Source of the DNA: an uncultured Eisenbergiella sp.
GTDB taxonomy: Bacteria > Bacillota > Clostridia > Lachnospirales > Lachnospiraceae
Assembly: GCA_947598825.1 (NCBI GenBank)
Contig: CANQFM010000001.1
Location: 1 to 64,000, forward strand
Length of the DNA: 64,000 bases
Reading direction: 5' to 3'
A program made the translations under genes and the position numbers. The notes below the pieces were generated by a model. It saw only the letters and a list, made by a program, of their open reading frames with translations. It was not told the DNA's origin and searched no databases. Below, one piece after another: positions 51,174-59,602 of this stretch (the first letter of the stretch is position 1; each line of letters begins with the position of its first letter).

Positions 51174-52220
51174 TTACTCGATGGGTTCATAGCCTTCCGG
51201 AACCGTGATGCCCAGAGTCTCACAGTTCGCCGCATTGTATTTCTTCGTCACGTTAGGAGCAAATTCGATCGGCATGGTGCTGACGTCCGCGCCGTTGACC
51301 AGGATCTCATACGCCATCTGGCCGGCCTGCTGGCCGATTTCGTAATAGCTGATGGAAAGCGTCGCAACGCCGCATCCGCGGCAGATACCTTCTTCGCCCG
51401 CAATGATCGGAACGCCTGCAGGCAGGCAGATATTATTGATGATCTCCGTGCTGGACGCCGCCGTATTGTCGGTGGGAATATAGATCACGTCGCATTCGGA
51501 AGAAGCTGTGGTAGTTACCGCCGCCACATCGTTGGAATCCGCAAAGGTATAAGCCTTGCAGGTATAGCCAAGCCCTTCCAGGCTTGCCTGTACTTCCTCA
51601 GCCTGATAGGCGGAGTTGGGTTCCGCAGAACAATACAAAAGGCCGACGGTCTTGGCGTCCGGGAACAGTTCGTTGAGCATCGCCGCCTGCTCCGCCAGCG
51701 GCGCCAGATCGGAAGTGCCGGAAATGTTGCTGCCGGTGACGCCGGTCCAGTCGTCGATCTCCAGAGCGGTGGCATAGTCCGTGATGGACGTGCCAAGGAT
51801 CGGGATCTCGCTGGTAGCCGCAGCCGCGGACTGCAGGGACGCGGTAGCGTTCGCCAGGATCAAATCTACATTCTCCGCCACAAACTGGTTTGCTATGGTC
51901 GCGCAGGTAGCCGCATCGCCGGACGCGTTCTGCAGGTCAAAGGTCACCTGGTCGCCAAGAAGCTCTACCAGTTTATCCTGGAAGCCCTGGGTGGCCGCAT
52001 CCAGCGCTTCATGCTGGACCAGTTGGCAGATGCCGATGTTGTAAACCTTGCCGTCCTGTGCCGCCGGGGCGTTCTCCTGTGCGCCTGCTCCAGCCGTTTC
52101 GGCCTGTGCCGCGCTCTCCGGGGCGTCCGCCGTGGAAGCGGAACCGCCGTTGCCGCCGCAGCCTGTCAGAGAGGCTGCCGTCATGGCCATCGCCATGACC
52201 AGTACTGCTAATTTTTTCAT
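51174..52220 (-). CDS. ABC transporter substrate-binding lipoprotein (ABC_sub_bind / TrpX type)
   Basis: 348-residue lipoprotein: signal with lipobox SLTGC (C21), an acidic Ser/Ala/Glu linker to about 55, then the periplasmic-binding fold (KVYNIGICQLVQHEALDAA, ILANATASLQSAAAATSEIPILGTSITDYATAL). Closest family: the TrpX-like tryptophan/tyrosine binding proteins. Start 52220 has GGAGGAG upstream. The substrate cannot be read from sequence. First gene of the transporter locus, with its own terminator. Confidence 0.93.
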   Translation of the reverse strand: MKKLAVLVMAMAMTAASLTGCGGNGGSASTADAPESAAQAETAGAGAQENAPAAQDGKVYNIGICQLVQHEALDAATQGFQDKLVELLGDQVTFDLQNASGDAATCATIANQFVAENVDLILANATASLQSAAAATSEIPILGTSITDYATALEIDDWTGVTGSNISGTSDLAPLAEQAAMLNELFPDAKTVGLLYCSAEPNSAYQAEEVQASLEGLGYTCKAYTFADSNDVAAVTTTASSECDVIYIPTDNTAASSTEIINNICLPAGVPIIAGEEGICRGCGVATLSISYYEIGQQAGQMAYEILVNGADVSTMPIEFAPNVTKKYNAANCETLGITVPEGYEPIE

Positions 52221-52323
52221 AATAAACTCCTCCTGTTCACTTTCACTCTGCCGCACTTTAACGCATGCAAGCATCGTTTATGTCATGATTGAATATACAC
52301 GTTTCTTCGGGGGAAGTCAAGCA

Positions 52324-52354
52324 GAAAATACGGCGGCCTTGTGTGCCGCCGTAT
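52324..52354 (-). terminator. Terminator of the argH-asd-topB operon
   Basis: ATACGGCGGC (52328-52337) pairs with GCCGCCGTAT (52345-52354), a 10-bp stem with a 7-base loop; the minus strand ends TTTTCTG. It lies just after the stop at 52359. Confidence 0.8.
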
Positions 52355-52358
52355 CCGG

Positions 52359-53027
52359 TTATTTTTTCTCCGCAAGATTGCCCTCTTCCTTGAAAATACT
52401 GTTGGCCGGGACAAAGCCCCGCACTCTGGACAGCGGATAAATATTCGTATTTCTCCCGACTACGGTGCCGGGATTGAGGACGCTGTTGCAGCCCACCTCC
52501 ACGCCGTCGCCCAGCATGGCCCCGAATTTCTTTAAGCCGGTCTCCACCTCCGCTTCCCTCGTTTTTACCACCACGAGGGTTTTATCGCTCTTGACGTTGG
52601 AAGTGATGGAACCTGCCCCCATGTGCGCCTTAAAACCCAGGATGCTGTCGCCTACATAATTATAATGGGGTACCTGCACCCGATTGAACAGGATCACATT
52701 CTTCAATTCTGTGGAATTGCCCACCACGGCCTTTTTCCCGATGATCGCGCTGCCGCGCACAAAAGCGCAGTGCCTGACTTCCGCTTCTTCGTCGATGATG
52801 CAGGGGCCGTTGATACACGCGGTGGGCGCGACGATGGCGCTCTTTGCCACCCAGACGTCCTCCCCCCTCTTTTCAAACCGCTCCGGCGAAAGTCTGCTGC
52901 CCAGCTCCAGGATAAAAGCTTTGATCCCGCCCAGGGCCTCCCAGGGATACTCCGCCTTTTCAAGCAGCGAAGCGGCAATGGTTTCCTTTAGATCATAAAG
53001 ATTTTCGGTCTTCATCTCTTCCAGCAT
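52359..53027 (-). CDS. Left-handed beta-helix nucleotidyl/acyltransferase-like protein (GlmU C-domain-like)
   Basis: 222 residues, mostly hexapeptide repeats ([IVL]-G-x4 pattern in VRGSAIIGKKAVVGNSTELKN and DSILGFKAHMGAGSITSN), which form a left-handed beta helix as in the acetyltransferase half of GlmU. There is no pyrophosphorylase domain, so it may be an acetyltransferase or a sugar-nucleotide-related protein of unknown specificity. I chose the start at 53027, 9 bases after GGAGG. It begins 17 bases after the topB stop in the same operon. Confidence 0.85.
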   Translation of the reverse strand: MLEEMKTENLYDLKETIAASLLEKAEYPWEALGGIKAFILELGSRLSPERFEKRGEDVWVAKSAIVAPTACINGPCIIDEEAEVRHCAFVRGSAIIGKKAVVGNSTELKNVILFNRVQVPHYNYVGDSILGFKAHMGAGSITSNVKSDKTLVVVKTREAEVETGLKKFGAMLGDGVEVGCNSVLNPGTVVGRNTNIYPLSRVRGFVPANSIFKEEGNLAEKK

Positions 53028-53043
53028 ATGTTGCATCCTCCTG

Positions 53044-55176
53044 TCAATGTGCGGACGCCGGGCGTGCGGCATCCTTGCCTTTTTTGTAAAACTGCGATAC
53101 CCTGTCGAACTGCTGATGCAGAACAGACTGATTATTGAGCTGTTTTACGATATTGGTCCGTCGGGCGACGAAATCGCTGAGCTTACGCATGTATTCTTCC
53201 GCAGTGATGCTGCCTTCGGCCACGCCCGTCAGCCCCTTTTCCCAACTGGCGGTCAGAGCGGGATTCAGCAGGGGCCGGATGGAATCCGAAACCACGTCGT
53301 AAATCATCTCTCCCATCAGCGTGGGCGTAAAGATCTGGGTCTTTTTGTTCAGGGCCAGATATTCGATGGACACCAGTTTTTTCAGAATCTCCGCCCGGGT
53401 GGCGGAAGTCCCGATGCCGCTGCCCCGGATCTGGGCGCGCAGCTCTTCATCCTCAATAAACTGTCCCGCATTTTCCATGGTCAGAATCAGAGTACCGGAA
53501 TTGTAGCGCTTGGGCGGCGCAGTCTCGCCCTCCCGTATAGAAAAACGCTCCAAAGAAAGAGCCGTCCCTTTTCTCAGCTTCCCCAGAATTTCCAGAAAAG
53601 CTTTGTCGCAGCGGATCTCCTCGGCGCTCTCGTCCTGTTTCTCCGCTTCCGGCCCTGCAGCATTTTCGGAAGCATCCTTTCCCTGTCCGGCCTTTTGCCG
53701 GACGCCTGCCCCTGCCACCTGCAGATAGCCTTCTTCCGCCAGCACTTTAAAAGAGGCAAAAAAACGCTCTCCCTCCGGAAGCGGCCCGGACTTTACCAGA
53801 ACGGTCAGAGACACCTTCTGATAGACTGCGGGAGGAAAAAAAATGCTCAAAAAACGGCGCGCGATCCGCTCATATACCCTGGCAGAAAGGGACGACAGGG
53901 AATTGAGGGCCGAAAGGCCCTGTCCCGTCGGGACAATGGCGTAATGGTCCGTGATCTGTTTATCGTCCACATAACGGCTCCCGGGAAGCTGCCGGTAGAG
54001 ACCTTCTTCCAGAATCCTGCGCGCAAAATCTGCCAATGGCGCAAAGCCAGCAAGGCCGCTTAAATTCTTCTGAATCTGTTTTGCCACCGCCGAGGACAGC
54101 ACCCTGGCGTCCGTCCTGGGATATGTGGTCAGCTTCTTTTCATATAATTCCTGGGCGATCCGCAGCGTCTCGTCCGGGCTGATCTTATAGAGCCGGGAAC
54201 AGTCGTTCTGCAGCTCCGCCAGATTATACAAAAGCGGCGGCCTTTTCTGCTCCTTTTTCTTCTCGCAACTCTCCAGTACGCTGGAACGGTATCCGTCTCC
54301 CGGCGTGCCCTGCGGCAAAATCCCTCCCAGCTTTTCGATGAGCGCTTTGGCGGACGCTTCCTCTTTAAAGCCGTTTTCTTTATAAAGAAGGGGCGAAGCA
54401 TACCAGGCGCTCTTTTGCGCAGCACGCCATTCCCCTTCAAAAGAAGACGTACCGCCCTCCTGTCCCGGAATGCCGAATTTACCAGTCACCCGATAGAAGG
54501 GCGTCTTCACAAAGGACCGGATCTCCCGCTCCCGGTTCACTACCATGCCCAGCACGCAGGTCATAACGCGACCCACGGAGATCACGGCCCGGTCTTTTTT
54601 AAGATAGTTCTTTACGGGATCGCCGTATTTTAAAGTCAGCACGCGGGAGAAGTTAATGCCCATCAGATAATCTTCCTTTGCCCGCAGATAAGCGGCGTCG
54701 CCGAGATTATCATAGGCGGACAGATCCTTCGCCTCCCGGATGCCCCGCAGGATCTCCTCCTCCGTCTGGGAATCGATCCAGACGCGGTAACGCTTTTTGC
54801 CCCGTACCCCGGCCTCCTGTTCCACCAGCCGGTAAATATATTCGCCCTCCCGCCCGGAGTCCGTGCAGACGTAGATCGCCTCCACATCCGACCGGTTCAG
54901 CAGGGAGGAAACGATACCGAACTGCTTCTTTACCCCGGGGATCACTTCGTACTTATAGGTTTCGGGAAGGAACGGGAGCGTATCCAGGGCCCATTTTTTA
55001 TATTTTATATCGTAGGCGTCCGGATAGCTCATGGTCACCAGATGCCCTACGCACCAGGTTACGACGGACTCCTCCGATTCCAGATACCCGTCCCTGCGCC
55101 CAAAATCCTGTTTCAGCGCCCGGGCAAACTCCTGGGCTACGCTGGGTTTTTCCGCGATGAAAAGTTTTTTCCCCAT
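53044..55176 (-). CDS. topB: DNA topoisomerase III (type IA)
   Basis: Single-strand-passing topoisomerase of 710 residues. The TOPRIM domain has E9 (IAEKPSVA) and the metal triad region CTDSGREGEYIY (104-115); catalytic Y352 sits in TTYPRTDARVL. The C-terminal part has GSGIGTSATRAEILKKL. No zinc fingers are seen at the end, as in many chromosomal and plasmid TopB-like enzymes of Firmicutes. The ATG follows the asd stop directly (TAAATG), with AAAGGT just before it. The accessory status is unclear; no conjugation genes are adjacent. Confidence 0.95.
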   Translation of the reverse strand: MGKKLFIAEKPSVAQEFARALKQDFGRRDGYLESEESVVTWCVGHLVTMSYPDAYDIKYKKWALDTLPFLPETYKYEVIPGVKKQFGIVSSLLNRSDVEAIYVCTDSGREGEYIYRLVEQEAGVRGKKRYRVWIDSQTEEEILRGIREAKDLSAYDNLGDAAYLRAKEDYLMGINFSRVLTLKYGDPVKNYLKKDRAVISVGRVMTCVLGMVVNREREIRSFVKTPFYRVTGKFGIPGQEGGTSSFEGEWRAAQKSAWYASPLLYKENGFKEEASAKALIEKLGGILPQGTPGDGYRSSVLESCEKKKEQKRPPLLYNLAELQNDCSRLYKISPDETLRIAQELYEKKLTTYPRTDARVLSSAVAKQIQKNLSGLAGFAPLADFARRILEEGLYRQLPGSRYVDDKQITDHYAIVPTGQGLSALNSLSSLSARVYERIARRFLSIFFPPAVYQKVSLTVLVKSGPLPEGERFFASFKVLAEEGYLQVAGAGVRQKAGQGKDASENAAGPEAEKQDESAEEIRCDKAFLEILGKLRKGTALSLERFSIREGETAPPKRYNSGTLILTMENAGQFIEDEELRAQIRGSGIGTSATRAEILKKLVSIEYLALNKKTQIFTPTLMGEMIYDVVSDSIRPLLNPALTASWEKGLTGVAEGSITAEEYMRKLSDFVARRTNIVKQLNNQSVLHQQFDRVSQFYKKGKDAARPASAH

Positions 55177-56271
55177 TTACCTTTCTGCCTTCGCCGTAAT
55201 ATAGCCCTTCGCTTTCAGCAGCTCCGCGCAAAGGATCGCGCCGCCCGCCGCGCCGCGCACGGTGTTATGGGACAGGCCGATGAATTTCCAGTCGTAAATA
55301 CTGTCCTGGCGCAGACGGCCGACAGAAATGCCCATGCCGTTTTCAAAATCCACATCCAGGGCCACCTGAGGCCGGTTATCCTCTTCCAAATACTGGATGA
55401 ACTGCTTCGGCGCGCTGGGCAACTTGAGCTGCTGCGGAAGGCCGCTGAAGGAACGCAGCTTTTCCACCAACTGTTCCTTCGTCGGCGCCTTATGAAACTT
55501 CACAAAGACTGCCGCCGTATGGCCGTTAAGCACCGGCACCCTCACGCACTGGCAGGTAATGCGCACATGATCCGCCGGCACGATCACGCCGTCTTTCACG
55601 GCGCCCCAAATGCGCAGCGGCTCCTTCTCGCTTTTTTCCTCTTCCCCGCCGATATAGGGGATAACGTTGCCTATCATCTCCGGCCAGTCCGCAAAGGTCT
55701 TGCCTGCGCCGGAAATGGCCTGATAGGTGGTCGCGATTACCTCATAAGGTTCAAACTCCATCCAGGCCGTCAGCACCGGCGCATAGCTCTGAATAGAGCA
55801 GTTGGGCTTGACAGCTACAAAGCCGTACTTCGTGCCCAGCCGCTTCTTCTGATAGGCGATGACCTCCATATGCTCCGGGTTGATCTCCGGCACCATCATG
55901 GGCACATCCGGCGTCCAGCGATGGGCGGAATTGTTGGAAACCACCGGCGTCTCCGTCTTCGCATAGGCTTCTTCGATCTTTTTGATCTCTTCCTTGGACA
56001 TATCCACGGCGCTGAAAAGGAGGTCCACCCCGGACGCTACCTTTTCCACCTCGTTGACGTTCATAACCACCAGCTTCTTTACGGCTTCCGGCATGGGCGT
56101 ATCCATTTTCCACCTTCCCTCTACCGCTTCCTCATAGGTCTTGCCCGCGCTGCGGGGGCTGGCGGCCACGGTGGTCACCTCAAACCAGGGGTGGTTTTCC
56201 AGAAGGGCGATAAAACGCTGCCCGACCATACCTGTCGCGCCCAGAATGCCTGCTCTTAACTTATTTTCCAT
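55177..56271 (-). CDS. asd: Aspartate-semialdehyde dehydrogenase (archaeal/fungal-like class)
   Basis: Makes aspartate semialdehyde for lysine/diaminopimelate, threonine and methionine. NADP motif GATGMVGQRF (11-20), catalytic C158 in VKPNCSIQS, and the histidine in CVRVPVLNGHTAAV. The 364 residues and the sequence pattern fit the class found in archaea, fungi and some Firmicutes, rather than the short Gram-negative form. It lies 48 bases after argH; no separate promoter is obvious. Confidence 0.95.
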   Translation of the reverse strand: MENKLRAGILGATGMVGQRFIALLENHPWFEVTTVAASPRSAGKTYEEAVEGRWKMDTPMPEAVKKLVVMNVNEVEKVASGVDLLFSAVDMSKEEIKKIEEAYAKTETPVVSNNSAHRWTPDVPMMVPEINPEHMEVIAYQKKRLGTKYGFVAVKPNCSIQSYAPVLTAWMEFEPYEVIATTYQAISGAGKTFADWPEMIGNVIPYIGGEEEKSEKEPLRIWGAVKDGVIVPADHVRITCQCVRVPVLNGHTAAVFVKFHKAPTKEQLVEKLRSFSGLPQQLKLPSAPKQFIQYLEEDNRPQVALDVDFENGMGISVGRLRQDSIYDWKFIGLSHNTVRGAAGGAILCAELLKAKGYITAKAER

Positions 56272-56319
56272 TTTTCTTTCCTCCTATAACGGATCTCTAT
56301 CCTCATCCATCGCGAACGC

Positions 56320-57699
56320 TCATTGTCCGTTCAAATATGCCTTATAATACGCCAAAGTTTCCTCCATGGCCTGCCGTCCGGGGGCCCCGGCGGTCAGCCT
56401 CCTGTCCACACAGGCCTTCAAACTGACGGCCTCGTACAGATCCTCCTCGAACAGCGGGCTGATGGCTTTCAGTTCTGCAAGGCTGCATTCCTCGATGCTC
56501 TTTTCCTGCCCGATGCAGTATAATACCAACTCGCCGATGACCCGGTGGGCATCCCGAAAAGGCATTCCCTTGCCCACCAGATAATCCGCCGCATCCGTGG
56601 CATTGGTAAATCCCTTCATCGCGCTTTTCGCCATCACTTCTTTATGGAAACGCATGGTCGCTATCATGCCGTTAAAAAGCGTCAGACAGCCCTTTACCGT
56701 ATCGATCGCGTCAAAGGTAAGCTCCTTATCCTCCTGCATATCCTTATTATATGCCAGGGGGATTCCTTTCATCGTCGTCAGCAGGCTCATCAGCGCCCCA
56801 TAGACACGCCCGGTCTTACCCCGCACCAGTTCCGCGATATCGGGATTCTTCTTCTGGGGCATAATGGAAGAACCGGTGGAATAAGCGTCGTCCAGCTCCA
56901 CAAACCCGTACTCATTGCTGTTCCAGAGGATGATCTCCTCTCCAAAGCGGCTCAGGTGCATCATGACGGTGGCCAGCGCCGCCAAAAACTCGATCACATA
57001 ATCCCTGTCCGAAACCGAATCCATACTGTTACGGGTAGGGCCGTCAAAGCCGAGAAGCTGCGCCGTATAGGAGCGATCCAGCGGATAGGTGGTGCCCGCC
57101 AGCGCCCCCGCGCCCAGTGGACAGAGGTTCATGCGCCTGCGAATGTCCTGCAGCCGGGAACGGTCCCGTAAAAACATCTCGAAATAAGCGCCCAGATGAT
57201 GGGCCAGCGTGACGGGCTGGGCCTTCTGCAGATGAGTAAAGCCCGGCATATAGGTATCCAGATGCTCCTCCATCAGACGGTACAGCGTTTCTAACAGCGT
57301 CTTTAAAAGGTCGTCGGTCCGATCCAGCTCGTTTCGCACATACAGCCGCATATCCAGCGCCACCTGATCGTTGCGGCTCCTGCCGGTGTGCAGCTTCTTG
57401 CCGGCGTCTCCGATGCGCGCGATCAGATTCGCCTCCACAAAGCTGTGAACATCCTCATATTCTTCCGTGATCTGCAGCCGTCCCTGCCGGGTATCCTCCA
57501 GGATCCCCTCCAGCCCTGCTGTGATTTTGTCCTTTTCCTCTTCCGTCAGGATCCCCTGTCTGGCCAGCATCGCCGCATGGGCAATACTGCCCCGGATATC
57601 CTCTTCCAAAAAACGGCGGTCAAACGCGATCGATGCGTTGAACTGATATGCCAGCCGATCGGTCTGTCCCGTGAATCGTCCGCCCCAGAGCTGTGCCAT
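56320..57699 (-). CDS. argH: Argininosuccinate lyase
   Basis: Last enzyme of arginine synthesis, releasing fumarate. The superfamily signature GSSIMPQKKNPD is at residues 276-287, with HTGRSRNDQVALD (104-116) and THLQKAQPVT (155-164). 459 residues. The start at 57699 has GGAGGGA upstream. argG is not adjacent. First gene of the argH-asd-topB-acyltransferase operon. Confidence 0.97.
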   Translation of the reverse strand: MAQLWGGRFTGQTDRLAYQFNASIAFDRRFLEEDIRGSIAHAAMLARQGILTEEEKDKITAGLEGILEDTRQGRLQITEEYEDVHSFVEANLIARIGDAGKKLHTGRSRNDQVALDMRLYVRNELDRTDDLLKTLLETLYRLMEEHLDTYMPGFTHLQKAQPVTLAHHLGAYFEMFLRDRSRLQDIRRRMNLCPLGAGALAGTTYPLDRSYTAQLLGFDGPTRNSMDSVSDRDYVIEFLAALATVMMHLSRFGEEIILWNSNEYGFVELDDAYSTGSSIMPQKKNPDIAELVRGKTGRVYGALMSLLTTMKGIPLAYNKDMQEDKELTFDAIDTVKGCLTLFNGMIATMRFHKEVMAKSAMKGFTNATDAADYLVGKGMPFRDAHRVIGELVLYCIGQEKSIEECSLAELKAISPLFEEDLYEAVSLKACVDRRLTAGAPGRQAMEETLAYYKAYLNGQ

Positions 57700-57749
57700 G
57701 GCCGTCCCTCCTCGCTGTCGGCAGATCCCTGTCATTTTCGTTGTTTTCG

Positions 57750-57778
57750 ATAGTATCATAATTTTTTCGCGGTTGCAA
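57750..57778 (-). promoter_or_regulatory. argH promoter, TTGCAA-N17-TACTAT
   Basis: On the minus strand TTGCAA (57778-57773) and TACTAT (57755-57750) are 17 bases apart, giving a leader of about 45 bases. No clear ArgR box is seen. On the plus strand a TATAAT (57851-57856) may serve the divergent ABC genes, but its -35 is poor. Confidence 0.55.
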
Positions 57779-57927
57779 CAAGAGCGCGCACTTTTTGTCA
57801 GTTTTGAGAGAAATTCTACACAAAAAACGACCGCTTTCATACTATATCACTATAATCAAACCCCCGATGCCGCACCTGTATTTTTGCCGGCATCCCCCGG
57901 GCCGAAGGACAAAAGCGGAGGAATCCT

Positions 57928-58695
57928 ATGACAGACAGCATCCTGAAAATGGAGGACGTTTCCTTTTCCTACCACAACTTAAACGGTGAAACCACCGCGC
58001 TCCAAAACCTCACCTTTTCCGTCAAAAGAGGGGAGTTTCTGGCCATCGTCGGCCCCAGCGGCTGCGGGAAATCCACGATCCTGTCGCTGCTGGCGGGGCT
58101 GCTTGCCCCGGAGGAGGGCGGGATCACTTTTTACGGCAAAGACGGGAAAAAACCGGGGATCGGCTATATGCTGCAGCACGACCACCTGTTTGAATGGCGC
58201 AGCATATGGAAAAACGTGACGCTGGGACTGGAAATCCAGCACCGTCTCACGCCGGAAAACAAACGGAAGGTAAGAGAAATGCTACAAGATTACGGGCTGG
58301 AAGGCTTTGTGGACAAAAAGCCCTCCGAACTGTCCGGCGGCATGAGGCAGCGGGCGGCGCTGATCCGCACCCTGGCCCTGGAGCCGGATATCCTGCTCTT
58401 AGACGAACCCTTTTCCGCATTGGACTACCAGACCCGTCTGACCGTATCGGCGGACATCGCCCGTATCATCCGCTCGGCCCAGAAAACCGTGATCCTGATC
58501 ACCCACGACCTGTCCGAAGCGGTCAGCCTTTCCGACCGGGTACTGGTGCTTACCGGCCGGCCCGCCCATGTAAAAGCCGAATTTTCCATCCATCTGACTC
58601 TGCCGGACGATTCCCTGCTGGCAGCCAGAAAAGCGCCGGAATATACAGAGTATTTTAATCAGATCTGGGAGGAACTGTCCAATGAAAACAACTGA
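57928..58695 (+). CDS. ABC transporter ATP-binding protein (SsuB/TauB/ThiZ-like)
   Basis: 255-residue ATPase of the nitrate/sulfonate/taurine family: Walker A GPSGCGKST (42-50), Q-loop MLQHDHLFEWRS, signature LSGGMRQRAAL, Walker B ILLLDEPFSALD and the switch histidine in LITHDLSEA. The ribosome-binding site is GGAGGA. It overlaps the permease gene by 14 bases. Substrates of this family include sulfonates, nitrate, thiamine precursors and riboflavin; none can be chosen from sequence. Confidence 0.94.
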   Translation: MTDSILKMEDVSFSYHNLNGETTALQNLTFSVKRGEFLAIVGPSGCGKSTILSLLAGLLAPEEGGITFYGKDGKKPGIGYMLQHDHLFEWRSIWKNVTLGLEIQHRLTPENKRKVREMLQDYGLEGFVDKKPSELSGGMRQRAALIRTLALEPDILLLDEPFSALDYQTRLTVSADIARIIRSAQKTVILITHDLSEAVSLSDRVLVLTGRPAHVKAEFSIHLTLPDDSLLAARKAPEYTEYFNQIWEELSNENN

Positions 58696-59488
58696 AAACT
58701 ACTCCCCCGCCCAACTGGAATTTATGCGCCGGCACAAACGGCACCATCGTTTCATCCGATATGCCCGGCTGACCCTGTTGATCCTCTTCCTCGCCTTATG
58801 GGAATTTTGCGCCGACCGGCACATCATCGACAGCTTTTTCTTTTCCAGCCCTTCCCGGGTGGCGGACTGCTTTGTTTCCATGGTAAAAGACCGGTCCCTG
58901 TTTCTCCATATCGGCGTCACGCTGCTGGAAACCGTGGCCAGTTTTCTGCTCGTCGTGTTCTTAAGCCTGCTGGCGGCCACCCTCCTATGGTATTCCAGAA
59001 AGCTCTCCGAAATTCTGGAGCCCTATCTGGTCGTCTTAAACAGCCTGCCCAAATCCGCTCTGGCCCCGCTTCTGATCGTATGGCTGGGCACCGGGATTAA
59101 TACTATCATCGTCGCCGGCATCTCCGTCGCCATTTTCGGCGCCATCATCAGCCTTTATACCGGCTTTCTCCAGGTGGATCCGGAAAAGCTGAAGCTGATC
59201 ACCACCCTGGGCGGCAGTAAAAAGGATACGTTTTTCAAAGTCGTACTCCCGGCCTGTGTGCCCACCATCCTAAGTACCATGAAAGTCAATATCGGCCTGG
59301 CGCTGGTAGGCGTTATCATAGGAGAATTTCTGGCCGCCAGACGGGGATTGGGTTATTTGATCATTTATGGGAGCCAGGTGTTCCAGCTTAACATGCTGAT
59401 CACCTCCATTCTGATCCTCTGCGCCATCGCCATGGCCCTGTACCAGATCATCCAGTGGTTGGAACATTGCTATAAAAAAAGGATCTGA
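58682..59488 (+). CDS. ABC transporter permease (SsuC/TauC-like)
   Basis: 268 residues with about six hydrophobic segments and the BPD_transp_1 loop EFLAARRGLGYLI, which contacts the ATPase. NSLPKSALAPLLIVWLG is the family landmark. The expected third component, a substrate-binding lipoprotein, does not follow: a terminator (59542-59578) closes the unit, and the next gene is on the other strand. Confidence 0.94.
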   Translation: MKTTENYSPAQLEFMRRHKRHHRFIRYARLTLLILFLALWEFCADRHIIDSFFFSSPSRVADCFVSMVKDRSLFLHIGVTLLETVASFLLVVFLSLLAATLLWYSRKLSEILEPYLVVLNSLPKSALAPLLIVWLGTGINTIIVAGISVAIFGAIISLYTGFLQVDPEKLKLITTLGGSKKDTFFKVVLPACVPTILSTMKVNIGLALVGVIIGEFLAARRGLGYLIIYGSQVFQLNMLITSILILCAIAMALYQIIQWLEHCYKKRI

Positions 59489-59541
59489 GCCTATCACTAC
59501 CGGCTCAAACGCAGTTGCGTCCAAAGCCCTCCCCCTCGAAA

Positions 59542-59578
59542 GGGCGGCAGGAAAGTTCATCCTTCCTGCCGCCCTTTT
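59542..59578. terminator. Terminator of the SsuBC-like operon
   Basis: GGGCGGCAGGAA (59542-59553) pairs with TTCCTGCCGCCC (59563-59574), 12 bp, followed on the plus strand by TTTT. The minus strand reads TTTC after the stem, so it may also stop the repeat-protein transcript. Confidence 0.85.
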
Positions 59579-59602
59579 CGTCAGCGCAACACGCCCTGTT
59601 TT

